DNA from: Uranotaenia lowii
Taxonomy: Eukaryota; Arthropoda; Insecta; Diptera; Culicidae
Length of the DNA stretch: 64,000 nucleotides
Direction: 5' to 3'
NCBI RefSeq assembly: GCF_029784155.1
Contig: NC_073693.1
Location: 290,008,875-290,072,874 of the forward strand
Numbering within the stretch: the stretch's first letter is position 1; each line of letters opens with the position of its first letter. The notes under the pieces were generated by a model. That model searched no databases. It was not told where the DNA came from and saw nothing but the letters and a program-made list of their open reading frames with translations. Below are positions 33,801 to 43,302 of this stretch, piece after piece. The translations under genes were made by a program, and so were the position numbers.

Positions 33801-36800
33801 CACGGAATAATTTAGTAAAAAACAAGAATTCACTTTTTTTTCTCATCAAACCATAGGAAATTTTTAAATCGTATTTCAGGCTTCCAAAACACTTGCCATT
33901 AAAACTTCTTATTGGACGTAAAAATGAAAAAAATCTTTATTATTCAATTTGAGTTTTTGTAAGACTTTTCAAAAAAAGCAAATAATTCCTGGCAAAATCC
34001 GGGCAACCGGTCCGGACCGCACTTTCGTCAATTATTTTGTTAATATCCAAGCAAACTGGCAACCTTAACTTATGCCCTTTTGGCTCCAAGTGCCTCATAT
34101 TAATTTAAACCTCCAGTAAACACTTAATTCTATGTATAATTTCCTGGACAGATAGGGGAGAGTGGGGTATCGTGGGTCATGGGGAAACGTGGGCCACTTT
34201 TAATATCTCAGATGTGTGTTGAGATAATAATCTCAAACCAACTGTTATCGTCGTTGCTTTGCGTGGGCATATATTCCTATATGTTGTTGACTGAAATACG
34301 CATCATATGCTTCTTTTATTTATCAAGCTAAAAAAAGTTAGAAAAATTTACTTACATAATTGAAAAAACACCCGCTAATTTAATCGTTGGGGAACCTAAA
34401 CTGCATAACAAAAATATGCTCATACGCTTATGATCTTATTTTTGTCAAGATCTTTCACGTGGAAAAGGAATTTTTGATGAAACATCAATAAGTCACACAA
34501 ACGCAACCAATTTGCAAACCATAGTTTGTGGGGAATCGTGGGCCACACATCTTGAATACCCTATATTTTTATGTTTTTATAAACGTTCAGAGCTTAAAAT
34601 ACGTTTTTCCTATCTGTGAAGTTTTCTTATGCCAAATGAAGAGTTATGAAAAATATTTTGTCCATCCTATATAAGAAATTTTGCCAAAACGTTTGCGAGC
34701 CAGGTTTTGGAATCTATGCGATCATACACAGCTCTCTTTATTATTTCATCATCTGAAATTGCTTTAAAATAACGGAATGAATTAGGAAATCACAGTTTTG
34801 GGTCAACTCATAAACTTTGCTTGATATTTGGTCAATTTGGATTTGGTGACCCACGATTCCCCACCATTTTTCAAAATCCAAAAAATATTGCTTTTTTTCA
34901 AAACAGTCAGAATTTGGGGAAAATAACTTATTAAAAATTTAAAAAAATACCTTATGATACCTTGAAAATGTAGAAAACCATACCATTTTAAATTTTCATT
35001 TTATCTTTTATAATAAAGAAGTTATGGAACAACGAAAAAAAGTAGCCCATGATTCCCCACTCTCCCATACTTAAACTTTTTAATATCAAATCACATATCT
35101 TCTATTTTACTAATCCAAAATTCTATGTTCCCCATTGATTGAAAAATTGATAACTGGGGTTGATCCTGCGACTCGAGTGACGTGACTCACACAAGTCTGT
35201 TGTCTCCTGAGCCGATGTCCACGAGTTCGAGCCCAAGAGCAAACATCGAACACAGTTGTACCGGATAAGTTTTTCAATAACGATCCGCCAACTGTATCGT
35301 TGATAAAGTCGCGTATGCCATAAAGATGGTAAAACGACTATAATCGAAAAAAAAAAAATTGTTTTACATAGAACTTACTCGTTGATATTTCAAATCTACG
35401 TTGTGTCATGATTTGTGAAAATGGGAGTTACGACCTCACCGCCCCCCTGAGCCCTTCCAACGCCCCCCAAATTCCAAAACTGAGCTCACCGCCCCCTTGG
35501 AAGTTCTCAACGCCCCCAAGGGGCCGGTATGGACCACTTTGAAAACCACTGTTTTACATGAATAGTTTTTGCATAAAATATTATGTTTTTAAATATATCT
35601 TTCAATTTTAAGGTCTAAATTTAAAAAAAGGTAAGCTATATTTATTTAAAGAACCCTTTAGTGACAAATAGAAATATTTGAAATGGCAAAAATAAACTGG
35701 TGAATCTAGCTTATTTAGCTGATATGCACATAGTATGAGTTTATTTTTAAGACACCCTTAAAAAAATCAAATTTTCAAAAGTACAAGTAATAGATTAAAA
35801 TTTGGTGGTTCAAATCTGATTCTTGTAAACTCATTCCAAGTTTTAGATTTTAGTTTGAAATTTGGCTTTTGAAAAAAACTGCAACTGCAAAAGTTCAACC
35901 ATTCACACAAAATATAAAATTCCCTGAAATTTGTTTTACAGGAAGATTACAGAAAATATTTTCCATCGAAAATGAATTCCATAAATCAAAACCTGTAGAT
36001 GATTCAAAAATAAAAATCTCATTTATTTATAGCGGGTTGGGGGGGTTAAACCCCCCCATGATGATCCAAAACGCCAAGCGAGGTGTTCAACTCTTTACTC
36101 AAAATTTTAAATTCAGAACCAAACTATGATAATAGAGTAAGGTCAATCAAGAGTAACAATCTAGACTAAATACTAATGCCAAAACATCAAAAACCCATCC
36201 CTAGTCCAAAACTCTGCAACACTTTTTCAAAATTTTCTCACTTGTTCATCGAAATTCAGTTCTGAATATTTAATTTTTAATTAAATAAACCCATTTTGGA
36301 GGTTCTGATTCCATAACACCCATAACAAAAATTGTATTCCTATTTCCGTATTTCGGATTCTGCTTCCAGTTCAGGATTCTCGATTTTCAGTTTGAATAAT
36401 CATAAGAATTAAGAATTTAAAAGCTTCCTTGAAATCCTGGTTCAGATTTGGTAATGCATTTCATATCAAATTTGAATCATGTTTTTCGAGATCATCGAGT
36501 TCTCAAAGTTAAGTCTTACACAATGTTAGAAAATTTGATGTTTTGAAATGGCGATCCAAAATTGAAAAGTCATATTCAGATCTTTGTAAATTCATATTTT
36601 AATTCTGATTCACAATACAGATTAACAATAAATAATTTAAATTGTGAATTTAGATTAAACCTGAACTACATAATTTGTTTAATAGATTCATGAATGAGGG
36701 CTCTTAAACTTATCTCATAAAATTCTGATCTAAAATAAGATTCGGGAATCGTATTTTTTGTACATTTCCGAAATCGTTTGGAAATTTGGCTACAGATTCA

Positions 36801-39800
36801 AAGCGCAATTTTTGAATTCAGGTTCAAATTCAGAATGCAGATTCAAAATTCAGAAAAAGATTAAGCTTGTAAATAAATATAACAATCAACATAAATTGTT
36901 AAGCAATTCAAGAGATCATGCATGAACTTAACACATTGCGGACCAAGCACAAGATATATATATCTCGTTTTTTTGCTTGCCAAAAGTGTGCTACACTTCG
37001 AATTATAACTCGAATGGACCGAATTTACATGTTAAACTTTGTTCAACAAAATTGAACACAACATTTGCCGTAACTTTAAAATACTAAATTTGTAAAATTT
37101 AGTCCAGAGGTTTCTGAGACATAGAATGCCGAATTTCTCATAGATTTTTTCGGTCCTTTATATGTTAAAATTGCTTGTCAATTGAATTATCAGATTTCAA
37201 TTTATTAAACAAAATTTATTTGTAAACATAATTCAGTTGAAAACCACAAATAAATGGTAGAACTTGAGTTTTTTTGGATTTGTCCAAAAACACCCTAATT
37301 TTATTTCTCAAAAAATTATCCACAGGATTTTCATTATGGAAATGATTCTTTATGAAAAATATTTGCTGTTAAAGAGACATCTTCATCTAAAAAATCTGCA
37401 CAAAATTCTATATGTTCCCAGTGTTTTGTTGAACATTATTACATATCAAGGACACAAAATTTCGGCATTTTATGTTTCAGAAACCAATAGACAAAAATCT
37501 GCTAATTTAATACAGATATTTGAGTAACGGGAAGTGTTGTGTTAAATTTTGTAGAATAAGGTTTCATTATTAGATTCATAACATTTGAAGCAAAATTTCA
37601 TACTAAAATCATTAATTTGGTTTGAGTTTGCATCAAGAAATTAGATCAGAATGATTTAATTCTCCACCTTTTTTTTGAAAATTTGTTTTTTGTTATCAAA
37701 GGTTCAAATCTTTTAATTTGCAAAATAGTTTGGAAGATTGGGCTTGTTTGATTTGATTAAAGAATAAGTCTTTTTTTAAGAAATGGAAGACTCTCCTAAA
37801 ACATCATATTTTATGCCCAAATCAACTAAGTTTGATCTATCAGACTCTCAAATTCAAAGTTAAAATCATCGATAAAAACGAATTTAGCTCACCTTTTAGG
37901 TTTAGGGCCAATTTTCTAAAATTTCGAGGTGATTACGAAAATTTTGAATGTCGAAGTACTTAAAAAATGAAATCATATAGTTACAAACATAATTTGTTTT
38001 AAATTTTTTGTATTCGTGCATTGTTGGGCAAAAAATCATAGGTAAAAATCTTTCACCAAAACCCCCCCCCCATGAGTCGGTTCTTCCTACGGCCCTGTAT
38101 ATATGTATTGTTGATTTGCCATAGTGCTATGGTTGATTTAATTATAAATATGATTTAACCAATTATTTTCTATGATTGATTTGAAATATGCGTTCAACTA
38201 TATATTTACAGTTGCTTTTTTTTGTTGCTTTCCTGTTTAATTTTTTTTTTTGCATTTTGGTTTTATACATATTTTGTTTATTAGTTAATATTTGAAAACC
38301 AAGAGAAGATTACGGTAACAAAGAATAATATGATTATGCTTTGTTAGCATTCAGAACATCAATGGTTTGGCATTGTCAAGCCATTTCTGCTTTTCGATAA
38401 AACGCCAATCGGTTTCACCCACCGATGCCCAACAATTCCTCCGATGGCACCGTTACTTTAGCCTGGATGTATTGATTCAAGTATCACACAATCAATCATG
38501 AAAATACAGTAGAATTTACTATATGCCAAGAACCCTCATACAGTTGTAGATTAATCTATCGTATTTACAGTTGAACCAATTATACCATTACATTTGAATC
38601 TGTCGTATTTATATTAAAATGTGAGAGATCAACCAAAAATGTATGGTTGAATTTATCATATTTTTAGTTGAATGCTTAAAGCCAACCATACATTTATAGT
38701 TGAATCTATTATATTTACAGTCCAATCATCCATACCACTATACAGTTGAATCTTTGTATGCTTAGTTAATTACGTAAGGTCAATCATTAGTTTGAAATTG
38801 AATGTATTTTATGTTCAAAATAATTAGAACAACAGGTGTCTTTTTTTTCTCCAGGATGCGGGGCGATGGAGTAAAACAGGCATACAGTGAGCGAAACACA
38901 AATAGTATCACCATGTGTTTTGCTTGTTAAAATATAAATGATTGAAAATCGACATAATTTTCTTCTACAAATTATTTTCAATCGTTCAACGGATGAATCA
39001 AGCCTGAGTTTACATTTTTTGGATGAAGCAATTGGCGGTGAGGGCTAAAAATGTGAAAAAAGCTGCGAAATAAGAATAGTACCACTTACGTTTTTCACCA
39101 AAAATAAAGATTATTTCTTTGAATAGTGTTTCATCAACGACTTATTTGAATAGATGACTGCATCTTTAGGCTTTTTCTTGTATTCCAAAGGTTTCAAAGG
39201 GGTTTTTAAGAGATCCACTTCTAGCACTAAGAAATTTGACATTTGAGCCACTTTGAGCTATAATTCTTTATAAAACTGCTTATTTTCTTCATTAACATGG
39301 CGAGAAACGATGAAAAATAGTATCTCGGCTGAATTTGAATCCAGAAGCAGTCAACGTACTCCAAAATTTAAATTTTTTTAATCAGCCGAACACTATTTTT
39401 TCAGTTTTAAGTCGTAGATGACAGCACTATCTTGCTGATTGACGAAATTGAGAACCATTTTCGACTATCCGGGATTAATTGAGGTGTACTGGATGATTTT
39501 GGCTTAGAAATAGGTTTTTGGTATCGCGTAAATGCTTTGGAAGTTCTAAGATTACTAAACCAAATAGTTAGAATTGGATCAAGGCCACTAAATAGTGGAT
39601 TTCTTGGACCGATATCAGAATAATGTTGTACAGATGCCTAGCAGTATTATTGGTATGATTTGCAATTGTTATTGAATTGAATTGTAATTGTGATTTTTAT
39701 TTACGGAAACCTGAATCGGAGGTTGAGACGAGCAGAAATTTCGGTGGTGGTATATTCTTGTGCTGGTGAATTTTTGCAAATCAAGAAAACTAAAACTGTG

Positions 39801-41731
39801 TTGGAAAACTCCATCGAAATAATGAAGATGCGGCAAAATAAACCGAAAAATCAATATAGAGACTTGGGTTGTGAACTTGAATTTGAAGAAGTGTGGTTTA
39901 CTGAAAAAAATCAAAGCTTTTCAATCAAAACCTGTTTTTCTTCTGATTCAAAATTAACCCAGGATGTTTGTTTCATTATTTCACGTCAAGTTAGTGAAGA
40001 AATTAAGCTGTTTGATAAAGAATTATAGCTCAAATGTCAAATTCCTAGGTAATAGAAGAAAATCTCTTAAAAACCCCTTTCAACCTTTGAAAAACTAGAA
40101 AACGCCTAAAAATGCAGTCTATTCAAAAAGGTGGTAGAAGCATTATTATTCACTCTAACATTGTAAATTTTAAGAAATTATCTTGATTTTTGTAGAAAAA
40201 CATCAGTGGTATTATTCTTATTCCGCATCTTTTTTCATATGTTTGATCCTCAACGCCAATTGCTTCATCCAAAAAAGTAAACTCATGCTTGGTTTATCCG
40301 ATAATCAACTTAAAACAAATTGTAGAAGAAAGTTTTGATGATTTTCCATCATTCATATTTAAAGTGGTACTATTCTTGTTTCTTGTATGTCCAATCGATT
40401 CTTTTTCAGACAGATTTGTTCCACTAAAACAAAAATATTAATTTTTTTTCCTCGATTTACGATGGATTGAAATACGATGCGTTACCACAAAAAAAAAAAA
40501 AAAAAAATACATCCACCGAGTTTATCATCCCTTTAGGAGCCTTTCTGAACGACCCACAAAATCAAATTTAATAAATTATGTGATTCCGGTAGCGAGCTCG
40601 TTTATCTGTTCGGTTTTTTTTCTCAATTAATGAAATAATTTCATTGGTTTTTGGTGACATCATATTGGTTTGGGTTCGAAATTGAGAACGCCACAATAGT
40701 CTATCAATTTTACTGCTATTTAATGGCCATCAAACCTCAACAAATATTCATCTGTCGAGTTCAAATTAGGTACTATAGTTTATTTAATGTATCAAAAAAC
40801 AATCTGACTCCAGTAATGCTTCTTGATAAATGTGAAATACAAAACCGAAACATCGGAAGTAAAAACAATATTCGTTCTTACTGCCAAGAAAACTGAAAAA
40901 GCTGATAAGTATCTACCTAAATTTCCTAAAATTTAGATTTCTATATATCAGTTATAAATTTCTAATGAAGGATTTAGGAAAATTAGCTTTATACTAATGT
41001 TTTCATAATGTCATACTTCCAAAAATTGTGAGAGTATTGATTTCATTCAGTAAATAAAAACAGAAAGAGCAGAAAGCTTTTTCCTCAAACCGGATAAAAT
41101 TAACAGCTAAAGCTTACCCATTCCGGCGAGATGGCCTGGTGAATGGACATGTCCCCGACACACAGCTTACAGTCCCCATGGCAATCGAGCAGCACCGAAA
41201 AGTTCCCGGTTGGATGGCTGCCAGTGGTGACAATCGACGATTCACAGTGGTTTGGCAGCAGTCGTTTTATGTAATCACCATTCTGGAGAGGGGGAAAAAA
41301 GTGGCGATGAAAAATAGAAACCAACTTCAACAACTATTCGAAATGACGACGACAAATAGCCACCCCTTCCCATCCATTCGAAACTGTTGAGCTTCGAATC
41401 CTTTTTGGCCAACTTTTGGCATGCATTTGGCGGGTTGACGGAAAATAGCAATTAAAAAAGTCCCCCAATCACACACACACACACACAAACATACATTCCG
41501 ATATGAATGGGTCTTCTTTGTTCAGTAAAAATAGTTTTAGATCCGAAGCACACAGTCCGACAAACATGGAAACACACATACAAACAGAAAGCTGAAACAA
41601 CTCACTTGATCGTTACCGACAGCGGAAATCAGCTTGACGTCACCGTAGATTTTCCAGATTGCCTCGGCAATGTTCCGGCCGACGCCTCCACCGGAAGTCT
41701 CGACGCTCGCATTGTAGGTGGCTCCGTTCAT
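30836..41731 (-). CDS. PfkB/ribokinase-family sugar kinase, probably pseudouridine-kinase type (partial, 3 internal exons)
   Basis: Minus-strand exons, in transcript order: 41731-41606 (42 codons), 41282-41118 (55 codons), 30950-30836 (38 codons plus one base). Acceptors (CAG) and donors (GTGAG, GTAAGC, GTGAG) are canonical and the phases agree. Exon 1 has SGGGVGRNIAEAIWKIYGD, then LISAVGNDQ, the PfkB N-terminal signature. Exon 2 has a SHPTGNFSVLLD strand and VGDMSIHQAISPEW. Exon 3 has APLVIIDTNLSESAIARTLE, the stretch preceding the nucleotide-binding region. Such eukaryotic proteins are often pseudouridine kinases, sometimes fused to a pseudouridine-5'-phosphate glycosidase. That assignment is inference. 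The start and the catalytic GAGD segment are not found here. The middle intron spans 10.2 kb of transposons. Confidence 0.85.
30951..31963. other. Kinase intron, AT-rich part
   Basis: No exon or element boundary is resolved between the third exon and the first TIR element of the intron. A frame at 31326-31625 (-) is AT-rich and unassigned. Confidence 0.3.
31964..33180. mobile_element. 1.2-kb element of the GGCCCTCAGAGCC family
   Basis: The left end TGAGGCCCTTAGAGCCAAAG (then GGGTATAAGTG) faces CACTTATACCCCTTTGGCTC with CAAGGGCCTCA at the right. Further inward-facing copies of CTTATACCCCTTTGGCTCC lie at about 32190-32235 and 32925-33000, so the element holds several copies of its own terminal motif. 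No transposase domain. Confidence 0.8.
33482..34097. mobile_element. GGCCCTCAGAGCC MITE copy, interrupted
   Basis: It begins GGGCCCTCAGAGCCAAGG and ends CCTTTTGGCTCCAAGTGCCT with CA. It shares AACTTGAAAGCGTGTTTTCT with the copy at 27.78 kb. At AATAAGCT its sequence is broken by a 375-bp insertion and resumes at ACTTATGCCC, exactly where the other copy is continuous. Confidence 0.8.
33694..34068. mobile_element. Innermost insertion with AAGGT(T/A)GCC ends
   Basis: TAAGGTAGCCCG at the left faces GGCAACCTTAAC at the right, and TCCGGACAAATCC/GGTCCGGACC-type words lie near both ends. It interrupts the MITE at 33482-34097. Its ends resemble those of the element at 11497-11877. Confidence 0.65.
34155..35067. 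mobile_element. 913-bp TA-flanked TIR element
   Basis: GGGGAGAGTGGGGTATCGTG at the left faces CATGATTCCCCACTCTCCCA at the right, each bordered by TA. GGGGAATCGTGGGCCACA (about 34532) and TGACCCACGATTCCCCAC (about 34846) repeat the terminal motif inside. The terminus resembles that of the 29016-29957 element (GGGGAGA start, CTCTCCCC end) although the interiors differ. Confidence 0.85.
35157..35358 (+). repeat. tRNA-derived SINE with A-rich tail
   Basis: GATCCTGCGACTCGAGTGAC, then TGTTGTCTCCTGAGCC and a B-box-like ACGAGTTCGAGCCCAAGAG, followed by a non-tRNA body and an A12 tract at about 35347-35358. A head with internal promoter boxes and an A-rich tail is the usual SINE layout. Confidence 0.6.
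35560..38040. other. Kinase intron, AT-rich repeats
   Basis: No exon recognised. 36045-36090 has a G-run facing a C-run (GGGGGGTTAAACCCCCCC), a short palindrome. 36.2-36.9 kb is GAATTC/AAATTCAGA-rich filler. 37.73-37.99 kb is the inverse copy of 9.94-10.35 kb. Frames at 35869-36129 and 37264-37527 are AT-rich and unassigned. Confidence 0.4.
38110..38790. repeat. Degenerate tandem repeat, ACAGTTGAATC(T/A)ATCGTATTT-type
   Basis: Words such as TACAGTTGAA, GTTGAATCTAT and CGTATTTACAGTTGAA recur every roughly 45-70 bases between about 38500 and 38780, with looser copies near 38120-38220. No coding content. Confidence 0.55.
38880..40412. mobile_element. Long fold-back TIR element with arms of 300-400 bp
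   Basis: The left arm (about 38880-39260) and right arm (about 40020-40412) are inverted copies. Shared words include ATTTTCTTCTACAA, GAAGCAATTGGCG, ATAAGAATAGTACCACT (right arm, ATTATTCTTATTCCGC) and AAGGGGTTTTTAAGAGAT. The ends carry AATAGTATCACC/GTGGTACTATTCTTGTTTC. The core contains frames on both strands (39690-40028 +, 39669-39914 -) without a recognisable transposase. It is probably a decayed Tc1-type or fold-back element. Confidence 0.75.
40413..41099. other. Kinase intron, near the second exon
   Basis: An A-run of about 18 lies at 40489-40507. The rest is AT-rich. A frame at 40651-40896 (+, 81 residues) is unassigned. Confidence 0.35.
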
Positions 41732-41987
41732 CTGAAATGGCAAGTTTGAATTGAAATATCAATCAGTGATTTAGGTTTCATATGAAAACATAAAATGTGA
41801 TACGAAAAACTTTCGAAAAACGTGTTTTGTGATGGTTGTTAAAGATTTTACATCTTTTTTTCTCCTTTTTCCTTCGGATCGTAGTAGTCGATGTTTTGAA
41901 GTCCGTTTTCTAACCATTATCGAAAATCAAACCAAATTGAAAAGTCGTAGCAAAAAGTTCTCCAAATTTTTCGTAATACAAAAAAAA

Positions 41988-42668
41988 ATGAACTACAACA
42001 GCTATGGGTCCCAGCCAATGGCCGAATCTGAGCCTACGGTTTCCGGAACAGGAGTTGAAATAGTTGATGGATACGCAGGTCAGAACCAAACGCAGTTTTA
42101 CCAACCACCCCGTCAGCAAAATACGTACCAGCAGAACATTCAGTATCCTCAGTATCAAAACCAACGCTATACGATGGCTGGAGCCGGTTCCAATTCCGGA
42201 ATGCCCCCAAACAACTACAGTTCCTCCTATCAGCACCAGCAGTACCAATACCCGGCAGCAGTTGGACAGCAAAGGTACATGCCTCCGACTCGAGGACAGC
42301 AACTGATGTCCCTTGCTGAAGAAAGTCAGACACCTCAACCGCCAAACTACGGCGAAGGACAGTACTTCGTAGATCCAGCGTGTACCATTCCAGCGGGACA
42401 GCTGCAAAACGCACCCCAGTCTTGGCAACAATTCTCGCAAGTGGTTCAGAAAGGAGTCGGCCACAAACAATCTTCTTCGGCAAATGAAAGCCAAAAAATA
42501 ATGCCAAGTTATCAGCCGGCGACTGCGCCTTCAACGACCGGTCAGGCGCAACAACTGCTCCAATCTGCCATGAGCTTCTCTGACCCTGGATATGGTAAGT
42601 TCGAAAAAGCCAACGGACTAAACCCGACCCGGAATCAAGTCAGTAAATTAGTTCCGAAGAAATTGTAA
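41988..42668 (+). CDS. Gln/Pro/Tyr-rich protein, 226 residues, shares a CTIP motif with the 48.2-kb gene
   Basis: I chose ATG 41988, after an A-rich context and at the point where coding-like composition starts. An in-frame ATG at 41832 would add 52 AT-rich-coded residues. The protein begins MNYNSYGSQPMAES and has a low-complexity Gln/Tyr/Pro/Asn-rich region (residues about 25-105). A conserved-looking patch YGEGQYFVDPACTIPAGQ follows at about 122-139, then a Gln/Ser-rich region and a basic end. No membrane segment or signal peptide. AATAAA lies at 42676-42681, 8 bases after the stop, so the 3'UTR is very short. A possible splice donor (GGTAAGT) at 42594-42600 could truncate or extend the last part. 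It lies 257 bases upstream of the kinase exons on the opposite strand. Function unknown; the composition would suit a structural or germline protein, but that is a guess. Confidence 0.75.
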   Translation: MNYNSYGSQPMAESEPTVSGTGVEIVDGYAGQNQTQFYQPPRQQNTYQQNIQYPQYQNQRYTMAGAGSNSGMPPNNYSSSYQHQQYQYPAAVGQQRYMPPTRGQQLMSLAEESQTPQPPNYGEGQYFVDPACTIPAGQLQNAPQSWQQFSQVVQKGVGHKQSSSANESQKIMPSYQPATAPSTTGQAQQLLQSAMSFSDPGYGKFEKANGLNPTRNQVSKLVPKKL

Positions 42669-42681
42669 CTTTCGAAATAAA

Positions 42682-43055
42682 TGAGCTTGGTATTTAAGCA
42701 CAAAACAATGAAAAATCTACTTCAACGATTTGTCTTTAATCTGCGTTCAAAATTTTTCGAGTCCCGTTCCCAAACATTAGAGGACTTCATAGAGTCGTTA
42801 TGATTCTAGGAAACGCTTCATGAAAGGGGCTTCGAAGACCGAACTCAGCTCAACACTTCTAACATTTCCAGCTTGACTCGCGGCCAATTTTAAATTATCG
42901 GTTATCCAATTATTGCCATCTGAAGTCCTGCGATATGGGTCTGCCACTAGCGTCACTTTGAACTTTTATCCAAATGCCATCTTTCACACCAACTGATGTG
43001 CTGACTGGTTCAGCAGGTTGAGCTGAACGCTTTCGATCCCCTCAAAGATGCAGCC
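42682..43055. other. Short intergenic stretch
   Basis: No gene feature. The sequence is of mixed composition and leads into the inverted R1 gag-like segment. Confidence 0.35.
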
Positions 43056-43059
43056 GTCG

Positions 43060-43275
43060 CCTTTTGGATAGCGGGGTACCTACGGTTGCCAGCCAGCCAG
43101 TCCTTCACGGTAGTAGAGACATTTTGCCGGGTTGTTGGAGCTTGCTGACATATGTCAGACTTTGCCGCACCGCTAGTACATGCCACTTGTCGGTGCCCTT
43201 ACTGATAAATGACTTGCGTCCGAGCTCAACACAGCGGAAACACCTTTTCGGTTGCTGGGGGCTGGCTATCTGGCA
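43060..43275 (-). pseudogene. Inverted R1-type gag zinc-knuckle remnant
   Basis: On the minus strand the frame reads KRCFRCVELGRKSF followed by KGTDKWHVL and a QPGKMSLL segment, which resembles the CCHC zinc-knuckle end of R1-clade gag proteins (CxxCxxxGH type). Knuckle residues are decayed and stops occur. It points away from the adjoining transcriptase fragment. Confidence 0.55.
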
Positions 43276-43302
43276 GATAGATCATCCTACCTTTAGCCTG
43301 GT

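Larger units (their letters stand above)
33329..35551. mobile_element. hAT-like element, 2223 bp, with perfect 8-bp target duplication
   Basis: The ends CAGTGGTTTTCAAACTTTTT and GGACCACTTTGAAAACCACTG-like are inverted and CCGCCCCC-rich words lie inside both. The flanks are identical: TTTTACAT at 33321-33328 and 35552-35559. This is a standard hAT signature. It has no transposase and carries three smaller insertions (33482-34097, 34155-35067, 35157-35358). Confidence 0.92.
33198..38096. mobile_element. Possible outer element with CAGGGCCGTAGG ends
   Basis: CAGGGCCGTAGGGAGAACCG at 33198 and GGTTCTTCCTACGGCCCTG ending at 38096 are inverted, and each has a CATGGGG/CCCCATG word just inside. The 8 bases outside each end do not match, so these may be the ends of one old element or of two separate copies. 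The 33329-35551 hAT-like element lies inside. Confidence 0.45.

Noticed and set aside
38500..38790. Regularly spaced repeats that might suggest a CRISPR array
   Set aside because: Repeats are degenerate, spacing is irregular and the surroundings are eukaryotic.
40489..40507. A-run as a retrotransposed poly(A) tail
   Set aside because: No cDNA-like or SINE-like sequence precedes it and no target duplication flanks it.
41910..42534. Two long minus-strand frames opposite the Gln/Pro-rich gene
   Set aside because: They are antisense shadows of the 41988-42668 coding region, whose own frame has a good start, stop and polyadenylation signal.
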